A stretch of DNA of 64,000 nucleotides from Nepenthes gracilis (Eukaryota > Streptophyta > Magnoliopsida > Caryophyllales > Nepenthaceae), in contig BSYO01000036.1 in NCBI GenBank assembly GCA_033239525.1, positions 8,826,126-8,890,125 on the forward strand, read 5' to 3'. The translations under genes were made by a program, and so were the position numbers. Positions 45,611-58,034 of the stretch are shown in pieces. The first letter of the stretch is position 1. Each line of letters opens with the position of its first letter. The notes below the pieces were generated by a model, which worked only from the letters and a program-made list of their open reading frames with translations, did no database searches and was not told the origin of the DNA.

Positions 45611-48330
45611 TGTAACGACCCGAGTTCTAAAACATCATAATTAAGAGAAAGTTGGGCTCTGTAAGGGTACCGGTTCCCGAAATATAATAAATGATAAGTA
45701 ATTAAATTAAAATAGGTGAATTGAAGTCATAGGGTATGGGAGGAATCGGATTGAAAAGCCCGAAGATCCGAAATCGGTAAATTGGGAACCAAAGTTGTAA
45801 AACCGTGAAATGTTAATCCGTAAATAAGATTCTAATCTTTAAATTATGATAATCATAACTTATTAAGATTATATAATAGAATGGTCAAAACGGATCCTGG
45901 ATGGCACGAAAACGAAGCTAGCTTACTATAAGCTCGACATGGGCCTGACCTGCGCCTAACCAGTGTCCGAGGCGCCACTCGGGTATGAAAAATAGAATCT
46001 GGCACCCGAGGAGTGCCCAAGGTATGCCCGGGGCACAAAAACTAGAATGGTGCGCTCGAGACTTGCCTGATGAGCACTCGAATGTGGCCCTTTGGGTGTC
46101 GCTTGAGTGCCATTACGCATATAAAAGCGATAAAGTATTTCACCTACATTATTTTTCGGCCATTTTTGGTTTTTAGAGAGAGAGAGACGAAGACTTAGAG
46201 AGACAAGGAGGAGATCGATGCCCACGAGTCTGAATCAGTTCAATAGCCAGTTAGAAATGTAATAAATCGGGTCGAGGCAAGCGCACTCATACCCTCCTCT
46301 TTTATTTTCTTGCACTATTGTCTTGTTTTCTTCGAGTATCCTCGTTCTGATACCTGGTTAAATTTATATTTTATGATTTTCAAGACCCAAGTATGTATAT
46401 ATATAGATTCCGTGTCCAAATTTGTAAATTTGTTAGGTTTTCGGACAAGAGAAACCCTAACCCCATGCCCGGACATGTTACCCACAAAATTTTGGGGCTT
46501 TAGCTTAATTTGGATTTAGGATATAACTATCCATGATTTAGTCATGTTGATTTATCGATTGAGTATCCAAATTTGTAATTTTATGTGGGATTGGGTTCGA
46601 GGAGACCCAAACCCGTGCCCGAACCCTGTTAACGGATTAAATTGGGTTTGATGTATCAATTGACTTAGGATTATATTTACCCATGCCTTTAATTTAATAA
46701 TTTATCCATTGGATGTCCGAAATTTTGAGAATTAATCAATATGGGTAATCGGGCACTATTCACATACACTATTCATGTGGGTACTGTTCACCCGAGAATA
46801 TTGAACGATATTTTACATAATTTTTCATGTTTAATTAATAATCAAGTGATATGTATCTGTATAAGTTCAATTGTATAATCTAAAATTTTCATCATGTGCA
46901 ATTGCGAAGAAAATTTATATCCAAAAGCTCTTCAAATCAATCTGCTTTTTAATGGTAAGAATTCTGAATCTACTCTGTGCATTTGATATTCGTATATAAG
47001 TTAAATCATGAAAAGACTTAATCTGCAAGTAAGATAATAGACATATGAATAATTAAAGAAAATTTTCACATTTGAAAATTTAATAGATTAGATCTCCCAG
47101 ATAAAGATATTTGTGAAACAAGTTTAATAGATCATCCCTCAAAAGAATAAATAATCATGAAACTAGGACCCAAATTTATATTTTGATGGGGAATGTCTCA
47201 AGACATGTCACTAATATGACAGTGGAGACTCAAAGATTTGTCCTAGCTGCGTGTTGTAGCGGGTAATACTATGAACATGCCTTAGGACGTTACGGTGATA
47301 ATCGAGGGTAGCTCCATCTATAGAGTAATACGTGGTCCACCCTTCGTCGGGGCATTAATTTTAGAGGATGAAAATTTTGGATCATCTCGCCGTAGAGATG
47401 TGAATTGTTTGATCAACTTGCCTTCAAGAAGTAAATCGTGGATCATCCCATCAGAGGGATGCAAATTGCAGAGAATAATAAATTTTGAGTGTGGCCTTTG
47501 ATTGTTTAAAATTAATACAATTTGTCCTCGATTATTCACTTACTTAGCTGGTAGGGCCTATGAACCCGGCTCCGCAAAGATGATCAATTATATTTAATCT
47601 ATATCCTAAAAAAAAACAAGAGTAAAAGAAAGAAGTAAATTACACCCCAAGTATATCTAATTAAGTTCTGTTTATATATCTCTTACATATTTATATATCT
47701 TTCTTCTACTTAATTTCGTTATTATTTATTGCCTTGTTATGATGTACTTGTTGAGTTATTAGCTTACTTTTACTTCTTCCTTCTTCCAGATGATAGTCAG
47801 AAGCTGACGCCCGATTAGTTAGAGTAAGGAGAGGGATTTGCTAAAGGAGATTTGCTGGATTTCGGAGGCTTAGAGTTTTGAATATGTTTAATGTATGGAA
47901 ATATAAATAGTCAAATTAGATTAATATTGTGTATTAAATTGTGGCATGTTATTATTATGGATTATTATTATGCTTTCGCGGGTTGTTTATGGATGTAATT
48001 CTGGTTCCGCGATATTGACTTTGGATTTGTTTAGGCTTAAATGGTATCTCTATTTAGATCCAATGTAGTGATTAAGGAGTACTATATTGGAGTTATTGAT
48101 GATACGATATTTGTTGGTTCTGTGTATGTATTGTGGTTGAATATTGAAGCTTGAATATTTATATGCTTGTATAGGTTGATTAACCTTGGTTTTTATTTAG
48201 GGTTTCGTCCACTTTTAGAAAAAACTCTATCTAATTTTCTGCATAAATCAATATTATTAAACTATGGACATTAGTTTTATATGATTATTGGCGGAGATTA
48301 TTAGAAAAAAAAATAACCCGTTTTGTCCCC
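45611..48330 (+). repeat. 3' LTR of LARD copy 2
   Basis: TGTAACGACCCGAG to TTTTGTCCCC (mutated GTCACA), then AAAAC. It shows the same order of landmarks as the 5' LTR, including boxes 50 bp apart at 46027 and 46077. Confidence 0.9.
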
Positions 48331-48411
48331 AAAACTATATATAAATCCAACTGATCTATCATCAGACTAAAGGATCTCCGAATTCCTGTTTGAAGCCAAT
48401 GACATAGAGGG

Positions 48412-49145
48412 TGCTGGGTTATGGGTCATCTCATGTGGACCTATACCTATTTGATGTGTTGTTTGGTAATTCGGATGATGACATAAGGTTCTATACTAAT
48501 ATGGAGGATTGTAGCGCACACGACTAATGTCTGAAGTGTCAATTTCAGAGGGAGAGCGCCCGAGGGGCGCCCAAGGTGCCAAATACAGTAGGCGCGTGCT
48601 TGTTGTGCACTCGAGGCACCGCTTCTAGTGGCATCTGCACTTGAGGCATGCCTAACGGGTGCTTGAACGTGGCTCACAATATAAAAATACACCAACACGC
48701 TTTAGGGCAAACTAATTATATTCTTTGAAACCTTAAGTGCTGTCTTTGGGATAAAAAGAGAGAGAAAATGAAAAAGATGAAGATTGGAGTTTTCAATTGA
48801 GTTTTGAATTATAATCCAATCATTACTAACCTTGGGTATGCTGTTCTTAGAGTTGAGTATAGCATTTTACCTATTATATTTTCTACTCTTTCGTCTTATA
48901 CTCATTGTTGTTCAGTTTGTTTATTATAAGATGTCTAATCTTTATATTTATAGTATTTGTGTAATCAAATTAATTATATAGTGAAGATATTTTGAACGTA
49001 TTGTTCCGTAATTTTTTTCTCTCATTTTTAAGAGAGTTTTTTACATAAAAATTACTTCTTATTTTATTATTGGTAATTTTTGTGTACTTATTGTAAATTA
49101 TTAATTATTTTTTTATGGTTTAAATAAGTGAGTTGTATCCCTACA
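48412..49145 (+). repeat. Solo LTR of the gag-only Copia family
   Basis: TGCTGGGTTATGGG to CCCTACA, about 734 bp. It is collinear with the LTRs at 1670-2408 and 3958-4705 (GTGTTGTTTGGT-like start, purine-rich leader GAGAGAGAAAATG, ATAAGATGTCTAATC, TATTTATAG-TTTGTG). Unlike those it keeps a GC-rich promoter block (48540-48675) and an ATAAAAATAC box near 48682. Flanking 5-mers (GAGGG, GGTGG) match poorly, so the duplication is not confirmed. A short second copy of the promoter-block words follows at 49150-49200. Confidence 0.6.
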
Positions 49146-49329
49146 GGTGGTGCCTGAATCACTAATTCTAGAGGGAGAGCGCTCAAGTGTGTCTCAGGCA
49201 TTGAAACTGTTTCCTTACTCTAAATTTTTTTAAAAATTTATATGATACAATTATTTTTAATATACTTAAATTAATCCAAAAATAAATTAATAATATCAAA
49301 TTATTTAGATGAGGAACTTGGTATTACAA

Positions 49330-49716
49330 CTAACCTAGTAGCTTAGATGGAAAAAACAAAACAAAACACTATCTGCTTATTCATAGCTAAAGTTGAATAT
49401 ATTTTTGCTAGAAATTATTGCACTTAACTATTATGGTTGAAACAAATGTTATGGTGTACTTTAGCTTTGATTAGGATGCCATGGTTTCAACAACAGTGCC
49501 ATTAATATTTCCAATATCCTATTCAACTCTCTAGGACCAAATATATAGATATCTATCATCACTTCATTGGTGATTTGGTCAAGACTTATGCTATTATATT
49601 AGAGCATGTTCCCATAGAAAATCAATTAGGCAATCTTTTTACCAAGCCTCTCGATAGTCTTAGGTTTGATGCCTTACTCAAAGCTCTTAGCATCTATGCC
49701 AACCCCTGAATTATTC
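49330..49716 (+). pseudogene. Copia RNase H C-terminus (SIRE-like)
   Basis: Across frames this reads as the end of a Copia polyprotein: KVEYIFARNY (from AEAEY-I), LLWLKQM, LSRTKYIDIYHHFI, then HVPIENQLGNLFTKPLDSLRFDAL and a stop. These are hallmark RNase H and tail motifs of SIRE/Tork-type Copia. Everything upstream (Gag to RT) is missing, so this is a 5'-truncated element whose remainder extends to about 53648. Confidence 0.75.
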
Positions 49717-51420
49717 TCCTTAAACTTCTTACATGTAACTTAGGATACATCACATCATCTCATATATGTTTTTGTCTTTATTTTTATTTGTAACTTTCAA
49801 TTTCATCAATTTAAAAAAAAATAAAAATCAAATATACAAAATTCAAAAAATTGGAAAAAATGTCTCACATCATCTTTTGTCAAACCCTTTGTTTTTAAAA
49901 TAATCAGGTTTTAAAATAATCATCAAGTTTTATTTTTAAAATAATTCGGATATGCACATCCTTCTTTAGGTGTTTCATGTGATATGTGTAGTCCTATCCA
50001 ATTATATTTGTTTTATGGTAGAATGGATTTGTTATATTTTTGTTTGTATACTAATCCACTGCACTCACTATTCCCTATTGATTGAGGTCATGATTGTGTT
50101 GTGATCTTAATTCGGGAATTCTGCCTATGGAGTGATCTTGAACTTGAATTGACCTTGGACCTAGCATACCTTAACTCGAAACTCACCTAAAATTTTATGT
50201 AAATTCAATGTGCCCCATCTCAATTCAATGAAGGGCATACGATCTATGCCATGGATAAAAACAATAAAAAACTGTTATTGATGAGCTTCTATTTTCTAGG
50301 CTCAATGCAAGGGGAAGAACAAATGTTAGGAGTTGGAGGTTCGAGGAGCATTTGAGTTGACCTTTTTGTTTAAGATTTTCTGACTACACCAAGGTTTCTA
50401 TGATGTATGTTGTACTTCACTCACAATTTATGTTTTTGACGATTCTTAATTGGGTATGGTGTTTCACTTCATGTACAGAACTCGTTATGACCTATTCTCT
50501 TCTATTTTGATTGCCTCTAAATGGTTGCCTCCACCTCATTGTTTATTTAATATCACTCAAGTTGGCAGGAAAGCATTTTTTTTTTTCAAAATTATCTTCA
50601 TATAGTTTTGATTTTATTTTATTATTTTTATTTTTTTAGATTATTGTTATAACTTTATACATGGTTCTTCATATGCATTCATGGCATTTTTTTTCAAACC
50701 TGTCTTCTCTGCTGGAGCTCTTCACCTGTCATGCCCTCATAGGACTCATAAGTGTATATTACAAGCTTTTTCTTCCGATTCTATCTTATATGCATGCATT
50801 AGACATATTCATGTATTGATCTGTCTTCTCTATCACGCCTGTCACAGACATAAAAGACATTTTAAAAGCCTCCTTAATTCAAGCACGCCTCTTGCGCCAC
50901 CACAGCACCTCCTCTTTTCTCTCACATTTTCCATCCTCCTCACATTGGGTGTACCTCTCATGCCAATTTCCACTAGCTTACCTCTTTATTGTCCAAATCT
51001 AAGGTAATTTCTTTTTCCTTTACTCATTTTCCCTTCTTCTCTCCATGTTTCTCTCACATAGGTTTTCTTTCTATTGCTCATGTTATTTTTCATGTGCTTT
51101 CACTTGATTTCCCTTAATCTCAAAGGGCTTCCATGGCATTTCGGTTCTTGATGTTGTTCTCAAGGTAGATATGTTGTTGATTTGTATTGGGCTGTGCGAT
51201 TACCGTCAGTTTGAATGTATCTATTGCCTATCTTGTTGCCCTTATGCCTTATCTTCCCCATGGTTTCTCCATGGTTCTTAACCAAAGACCAGTGTATTTT
51301 TAGTTACTTTAGTGGGTGTTTGGTTATGCTTGTGGGTTTAACTACTTGAGGTTGCTTGAATTCTAGATTGGATGAGTTTCAATTGAGCTTTTTGTTGCTT
51401 TTTAGTTATGGTTGTGTTTT
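49717..51420. other. Linker between RNase H end and envelope-position ORF
   Basis: About 1.7 kb of AT-rich sequence. A 108-codon frame at 50681-51007 has no recognisable domain. In SIRE-type elements the space between pol and the extra ORF is typically of this kind. No LTR boundary is seen within it. Confidence 0.4.
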
Positions 51421-52360
51421 CATATGGTGAGCTTGAAAAAGTAAGTGGCCAAGAAAATTCGTGTTGATCCTACCTGTGATGCTTCACGGTTCCTTAGTTC
51501 TACCGTAGAGGTTTCATTTGCAAAGCATATCAATCGTCGCCAACTCACACTTGAGAAAGAGGTCATTCTTGTCTCTCCTAAGAAGTCAATCTCTTCTACT
51601 TTCACCTCTTGACACTAAAAACCCATGTTGACTAACCTAATTTCCTACTTCATATTATTGGTACAAGAATTCTATGGCAATATTTACAACATCGACCAAT
51701 CTGAATACTCATCCTCCATACACATTTGGGCCTGCTCTTTTCACATTACATAAGCCATTGTGTGTAGTTTTATCAATATTCTTGTAGTAAGCCCTGCTAA
51801 TTATTGTTCCTTTGAGCTCTTTTTATATGTGATTCCATTTGTCTCAATATCTACTCCGACTTTAAGTTCAAGAAGGACAACAACCTCCCAGAAGTTTGTC
51901 TTATCCAGTGAGTGATCTTGGGGCTCAATGTTGCCTTCCCTAACCTTTCCCAGGTTGCCATTAGGAAACCCATTGGGAGAATCACCATGGAGTAGAGTCA
52001 AGCCTATGCTCATTATCACTCTCCGAATTGACAAGACGCCTTGGATGACCCTATGTTAGTTGATCCACCATTATATTCTTTCCCTGACCCTTTTGAACTG
52101 CCCTTGTCCACTCCTAGCACTTCTTTTGTTGTTATGGGGTAGCTTCTAGGTATCTTCTCAACTAGAATCCATATAGACAAAGGTTGCCCAAATGACCTCA
52201 TGCATTTCTCAATTGGAGTGTCACTTCACAAAGCACGTCACTTATGTCAAGGGGACATTTGACTACCTTTTCTCCAAGATTCAATCCTTACAAGATCAAG
52301 ACACAAATTCTACACGTTCTAACAACAGTAACAATAGTAAGTAGCCGCTTATCTTTGTGT
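51421..52360 (+). pseudogene. Envelope-position ORF of a SIRE-like element (putative plant transposon protein domain)
   Basis: Degenerate, with stops and frameshifts. One frame reads KKIRVDPTCDASRFLSSTVE, then FAKHINRRQLTLEKEV. After a shift comes LVQEFYGNIYNIDQSEYSS, an [I]xACSFHIT and INIL. This order (FLS-A-F, R-L-EK, then V-EFY-N, V-RG, I-FL) matches the domain annotated 'putative plant transposon protein' (PF20167) in extra ORFs of SIRE/Athila elements. A Lys/Asp/Ser-rich end and a GGGAGGAG purine tract follow near 52372. Its function in active elements is unsettled. Older literature calls it envelope-like. Confidence 0.5.
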
Positions 52361-52608
52361 CTTCGTGACAAAAGGGAGGAGTGTCACTAGAAACAAGATA
52401 GGGGAGTTTGGCTTCTTCGGATTGAGCACTTGTTTGTTTTATCAATATTCTACTTGTGTTCATGATTAGTATTGGCAACATGTACTGTACTTATGTGGTA
52501 ACTATTTTACATATCTATTCAGTAGATATCTTACATATGTTATATTGCATCTACTATAACTGCTTTTAATATCGTACAATTTTTCACTATTTATGTACCT
52601 AATACACA

Positions 52609-53648
52609 TGTTGCGACATAATGCTTACTCTTTTGACTAGCCATTTTGTCTTAAGAAAAATATGTGAAACTTCTCTAAGCAATCTTGATATTAAACATCC
52701 AGTTGCCTATTTTGTCTTAGGAGTAGATTTCAATGTGTATATGTTCTATCTTTATGCTGTATGAACCTGTATTTCTTTTATTTTTACTTACTAGGTATGT
52801 TTTGTCATAGAATTATTGAATAGGAGGATTATTAGGAATTTTATAGTTAGATATTTCAACAACTGGTCCTCAGAATATTAAGGCACGAATGAGGATCACT
52901 CGAACATTGATTATAATAGAGATGTGTATCATTCATCCATGAGGTACACATAATGACTACTCGAGCACTAATTACAACAAATATTTGCATCATCCAATCC
53001 TAATGAGGCACACTTGAGGAGTACTTAAGCGGATTCCTACAACATGCATGCCTAAGGATATGCTCATACGCAACATTATATATGCCTTATGCCTACTATG
53101 TGCTTGCACATATGCCAAATCCCTAAATTTAAATATCAGTCATTTAAATCCATATCTATCCTCTACCATATAAATATTTTCTCTTGTCTACCCTAGTCGT
53201 CACATCTCAGATAAGAGAAAGCTTCATTGTGTGCTTGGAATAGAGAAGTTATTTCCTAAAAAGAAAAAAACTACATCGTTGAGAGATCGAGTCATTCTAA
53301 ATTTTCTCATTCACAAATTCCAAAAACCTTTTGGCATGTTGGTTGCATCCTAAGAATTTTTAAGAGTTCCATCAGTGCAATAGTCATTAGATGTCTAGTA
53401 GCGTCTGGAGACTAACTTGAGGCAAAGTTTAATCTATGAAAAGATCAGAAAGAATCTAGTTTCATTGCCAAAAGCAAATCTGAAAAGTTCTCTAATTGGG
53501 GTTACGTGTTAGAAGTTGACTAATATTTATTATATTTATATCACTTGGGCTATTAGTTTACTTTTTTACAATAGCTCTACCACTACAAACTAGAAAAGCT
53601 CTTAAAATTTAATTCAAAAATTAATTAGTTCTTAAATGTTTTTCGTCA
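52609..53648 (+). repeat. LTR of the SIRE-like element (3' end)
   Basis: TGTTGCGACATAAT to TTTCGTCA. It shares with the LTRs at 57572 and 61119 the TGTTG-CATA-T start, ACTCGAGCAC boxes (52957-52966), CCATATAAATATT (53168), and a 3' part with GATCAGAAAGAATC, TTCATTGCC and TATATCACTTGGGC. The true left edge may be further upstream, after the purine tract near 52372. Confidence 0.5.
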
Positions 53649-53714
53649 CCAATTTAAGTGTCAAGTTATTTTTAATATTTCGTTAACTATTTTTATTAGT
53701 GATTAATATATACT

Positions 53715-54030
53715 TGATGGGTTAGATTCCTTATGGGCTGGCCCATGATTCGGCCCACAAAAAAGGCACCCCAGAAGTAGCAGCCAAGAAGGATTTCTCA
53801 CGGCCCAAAGCTCAAAGCCAACAATAGTAGGCCCAAACCTGTGCCACCTAAGGAAAAGTAGCACCACGTGGGCTACTGAGGCCTATCCTAGGATAGGCCC
53901 ATCAGCACGGCATAGTCAGCTCTAACTCAATCAACAAAATCTCAATGGCCACAACCACCAGATGGTCCCCTATGCCTACAGAGAGACAATCGGCCGACAG
54001 CAACGACTAGCTTATCTCAATGAGAATCTT
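53715..54030 (+). repeat. Gypsy LTR-like sequence, left part
   Basis: Begins TGATGGGTTAGATTCC and continues with GGGCTGGCCCATGATTCGGCCC, built like the start of the Tat-group LTR (TGTTGGG, AATGGCCCATAAAATACGGCCC). It is interrupted at 54030 by a reverse solo LTR and seems to resume at 56208. No interior or partner LTR is seen. Confidence 0.5.
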
Positions 54031-56202
54031 CGTGACAGACAAACATATCCTAATCGGAAACTAGCAAGATTCCGACTGCAAAATAATCATCAAACTATAC
54101 ATAAATCTGTACAACATCTCTATACAACATACATATCACAACAACAATCACACACAGGATCTAAAATTGTCACAACCTATTCGTAGCACCGACATCATAT
54201 CTCCAGATACAATGTCGACTAATAAAAAAATGCCACTAGATACCTAAATATCAACCGTAATAACCTGCGAAAGCGTATATAATTATCAATACACAGCAGA
54301 ACTAAACTAATCTTTGCATTATCAATATATCAGATACATTAATACATATCCATCTGAAAATATACAAAAGTACTCCATACAGTACAAAACCATAAAATCT
54401 ACATCTACAAAATCATCCACCACGTCTGAAGTCTAGCCAACTGCTAATCTCTACTCTGTCTCATTAGGTATAAACTCGTACTCATCTGAAGATATGAAAA
54501 TAGTAAAAAGTGAGTCGAATACTCAATAAGGTATAATATAATAAAAAATAGTGAGCAGTATACTCAAAATAAATCAAGGAAAAGTAAATAAGAGTATAAT
54601 ACAGATACATAGACATGAAGTATGATTAAATGCACTTTTCAAAACACGTTTATCTTTTCTCATTTTATATTCAATTCATTTAAGTTTTAAAGTATATAGA
54701 AATTTATTCATTATTTAGGAATCAAAGCCAGTAAGTCTTACCAACTAACTAAGTAATCGAACAATGAATAAAATGTGTATGCATTAACACATTTTATGGC
54801 ACTACCCATAATACCTCAGACTTTAATGTCCCGTGACGGACGGTATACCTTTCATCCGATATACGATGCCAAACAACACATATGCCGCCATAGCACCTCC
54901 CGTAGTCAAGGAGCATTCATTAGACTGTCACTATAATATTTTAAGACATGCCAAGGAATACTATCCTCTGAAATACAAATCATTGGTCCAATTTTATGAT
55001 TACTTATTCTTAAGAAAATGTTCCACCATAATTCTTATATAAAGTTCTTATTCCCTAGAGAATAAATCATCAAACATATCAAATTGTAGAATTTTCTTCA
55101 TATACTTTACATATCTTATAATTCATAGATACACATATAGATAATCATATTCTTGTGAGTTTAAATCTTTACATGATTTAAATATATGCACAAATTAACA
55201 TCAAACTTAAAAAAAATTACAAAATCCTTACCACGTTAAGCAAAACATAACTTTATGGTTTCCAGACAATAAATCCCTTCACAAAAGCATCCAACATAAT
55301 TTTTAAAACACTCACAAAATAACATGTATAAAATAAATGTGAATAAATACCAATGTTCACGTCCATAAGCTAGAGTTTCCATTTTCTAATGTCAAATCAA
55401 TCAAAAATCTCAAAATAAACGGATAAGTATCACGGGGCGCGGGGTTAGGGTTACAACGGAACTCAACATCGCATAAAACTATCAAATCGGATCCCAAATC
55501 GACAAATAAACATGCTCAAGATATGAATTTTATAAAATATAAACTTGGACAGGTATTTGAACGAAAATACCCAAAAGGAACGGAACAAAAAGTGTAATAA
55601 GAGAAAAAAAATTATATGGGTACACTGGTCTCGACCCAATCTACAACTTCCTTAACTAGCTCTAAGTCAGAATCGAACTCAGTGCGTCGATCTCCTCATT
55701 CTCTCTCTTCTCCTTCACGTTCTCTCTCTCCTCTCTCTCATATCTGTGCGAAACTGACAGAATGAGAAGCCACGCACATTTAAATACACAGATTGGTGCT
55801 CTCTCTCTTCTCTGTCGCATTCTCTCTCTCTCCTCTCTCTAAAATCTGTGCAAAATGATAAAAAGAGAAGCCGCGCACACTTAAATACACAAATTGGTGC
55901 TCGAGTGCTAGTCGGATGAGCATCAGGCGTGCATGCATTGGAAAGGGCACTCGAGCACACCGCCAGCGCACTTTAGGCACGGGTGCACTGATTTTGGCGC
56001 CTCCTGCCAACACTTGGTGGCTGACAGGTGCCACTGCCCTAGAATAGGCTCCCCGGCACTGCCTTGGGCACCTGACGGGTGTCCTGTACAAATATCCAAT
56101 TCCGCTTCCAAAACTTAATTTTCCTCATATATTAAACCTAATTTTAATTATATTATATTAATGACTTCTAATTACAATATTTTTGGAAACCATAACCTCA
56201 CA
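54031..56202 (-). repeat. Solo LTR of the LARD family (reverse), complete
   Basis: On the minus strand it runs from TGTGAGGTTATGG (at 56202) to GTCACG (at 54031), 2172 bp. The start matches LARD copy 1. ATCTT stands on both sides (54026-54030, 56203-56207). Landmarks in reverse order are GGTGCTACGAATAGG, CATATCTTCAGATGAG at 54480-54500, AACCCTAACCCC at 55442-55453, a CTCTCTCTC leader (55695-55840), and CTCGAG boxes exactly 50 bp apart at 55900 and 55950. It is the product of LTR-LTR recombination. Confidence 0.75.
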
Positions 56203-56207
56203 ATCTT

Positions 56208-57485
56208 TGTGGCTTGGAGCACCAATGACAGACACACGCTGTCGATCACTCACAAGCACAGAGTTGTAGCGCTTAAGGAGGACTAACCAACGGCCTCTCT
56301 AAAAACCACCAAACACCCTCCATAGGGAAAAAAGAAGAGGAAAGGGGGAAGAATTCCAGAGACTAAGGCAAGAGAAAAGCATCTCTTCCTCTCAAGATCG
56401 ATCCCTGACAATCCCCCTCCCAAAGACTCTTTGAAGTTCTTGTGACCCTCACACCATTTGAGTGATCTGTCTCGATACCAAAAAGCTAGATAGCCATATG
56501 ATGGATCTCTCTCTCTTCGGCATACTCAAACTATCGCAGTTTTTCCTTCTAAGTCACACACTCACCTGGGCACACCTCAAAGCCACTCCCTAGCAGAGCG
56601 CACTCGTCAAGGCTCTGTCTTTCACGTCAAAGACGCTTCCTAATCAAGTACGCTCGTTGGAGCTCTGTCCTCCATCTCTCAAAACCACTCCCTAACCAAG
56701 CACACACGTCAGCGCTTTGTCCTCCACCTCAAAGCCACTCCTTAACAAAACACACCTTACGGAGTACAACCCTCTGTCTCTCAAAATCATTTTCCAATTG
56801 AGCACACTTCACTCTCTAGGCCGCTTCCAATCGAGCGTACTTTCTCATCAAACTGCTCACCTGCTAAGTGCACAGTTGGTGCAAAACCTTCTAGTCAATA
56901 GTTAATCCCCTCGTACATGTATCTACATATTAGTTTACAATCCTCCCATCTTTTTATATAGTTAAGAAAGATTTCTGACTTGAATATCGGAAAATAAATC
57001 GATGAATGAGTCCCGACATCCTCTAACATCTTATTTGTTAGTTCTGGTATATAGAATTCTGATTTGAAATAATGAAGATCAGACTCATTTTAGTTCAACC
57101 TACCGAGGAGATTAAACGGTTCCCTAATTTGGTCAATGATTCAGAACTAGAGATGCATCAATAATGAATAATTGGTTGATTCTTGTTGCATCTAGAGTGG
57201 ATTTTCTTTACATTTATCGAGTTTTCTATTCTATAAAACTTCCATATAATCACGGGGTCAAAATCGTAATCATCTAGGGATTATCTATTTCTTTCAATTT
57301 TAATTTTTTTCCATTCATGGGCTAATCACCACAAAATCAATCTAATAATTCTTTATTTGAAAATTTTATTTAAAAAGTGAAATCCTATGAATTCCACTCC
57401 AAAAAATAAGAAAAATACTTAGTTTTTTATTGTGTTTGAATTTGCCACCAGTATCCCCCGCTATTCAACATGATTGAAGTAAGAA
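56208..57485. other. Right part of the gypsy LTR-like sequence, then AT-rich DNA
   Basis: 56208-56930 is GC-richer, with recurring ACTCCCTA.C..AGC.CAC.CGTC and CTCTGTC words (56570-56880) spaced about 55-60 bp. This is probably the promoter or leader part of the LTR interrupted at 54030. From 56930 to 57485 only AT-rich DNA without genes is seen. Confidence 0.4.
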
Positions 57486-57532
<47 letters not shown>

Positions 57533-57555
57533 TGTATGTGTGTGTGTGTGTGTAT
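57486..57555. repeat. Compound microsatellite (TA)n-(TGTA)n-(TG)n
   Basis: Three simple repeats follow each other without interruption, ending about 17 bp before the next LTR. Confidence 0.95.
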
Positions 57556-57710
57556 GTTAAGCTTATTTTTTTGTTGGCATATTCTGTGATCGCGTTGGGC
57601 TGTTTATTGTCGAAAATTTTGCATTGCCTAGAAGATTTGTTTCAGATTCTCGCTTGAAGATCATCATTGCATATCTCCTGGCATCCACACCTACCCTTTG
57701 CCTGACCCAT

Positions 57711-57914
57711 GCTCAAGCGTCAATTCCAAAGGAGCTTAAGCTTGAGGCATGTTCAACCCGTGCTTGACTGTTGATTCTAGATAAGCCGGAGCTCGAGGTA
57801 CGCTCGACCTGTGCTAGAGCGCTGATTCCAGAGAACCCAGAGCTCAAGGCATTCTCGACCCACACTCAAGCACCAATTCTAATGACCCAACACTTGAAGC
57901 TCGCTTAAGTGAAC
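57711..57914 (+). repeat. 51-bp tandem array in the LTR promoter
   Basis: Four units of exactly 51 bp start at 57711, 57762, 57813 and 57864. Each has a GCTCAAG/GCTTGAC-type box at its start, RATTCYARA at positions 12-20, and a second AGCTCGAGG-type box near position 29. The TATA box lies about 110 bp downstream. A looser fifth unit follows to about 57970. Confidence 0.9.
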
Positions 57915-58026
57915 CTCAAGTGTTGGAGGCACGTATTCGAGTAGCCCTAGGCTTGCTTGCCGCGCTTGAGCACTGTGATGCGCCTTCCTCCAAAGGTCAT
58001 ATCTTTGACCTAATTCTCAGCCACTT

Positions 58027-58034
58027 TATAAATA
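58027..58034 (+). promoter_or_regulatory. TATA box in LTR 1
   Basis: TATAAATA in CTTTATAAATACCCGTC, followed by a CATTTTACCCT pyrimidine-rich stretch. LTR 2 has TATATATAG at 61636 before the same CCGTCTTATT words. Confidence 0.65.

Larger units (their letters stand above)
39836..48330 (+). mobile_element. LARD-type non-autonomous Ty3/gypsy element (copy 2)
   Basis: Direct repeats of 2747 and 2720 bp, beginning TGTAACGACCCGAG, flank a 3.03-kb interior without coding capacity. AAAAC stands on both sides (39831-39835, 48331-48335). The PBS is GTTGTATCAGAG. The end before the 3' LTR again reads FEDEI. The LTRs differ by about 10% in sampled blocks, so it is older than copy 1. LTRs and interior are collinear with copy 1 but clearly diverged, so the two are sister families rather than copies of one family. 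Confidence 0.85.

Noticed and set aside
50681..51007. A 108-codon frame rich in His, Leu and Cys.
   Set aside because: There is no domain, no intron context and no homology that I can name. It lies in the linker of a decayed SIRE-like element.
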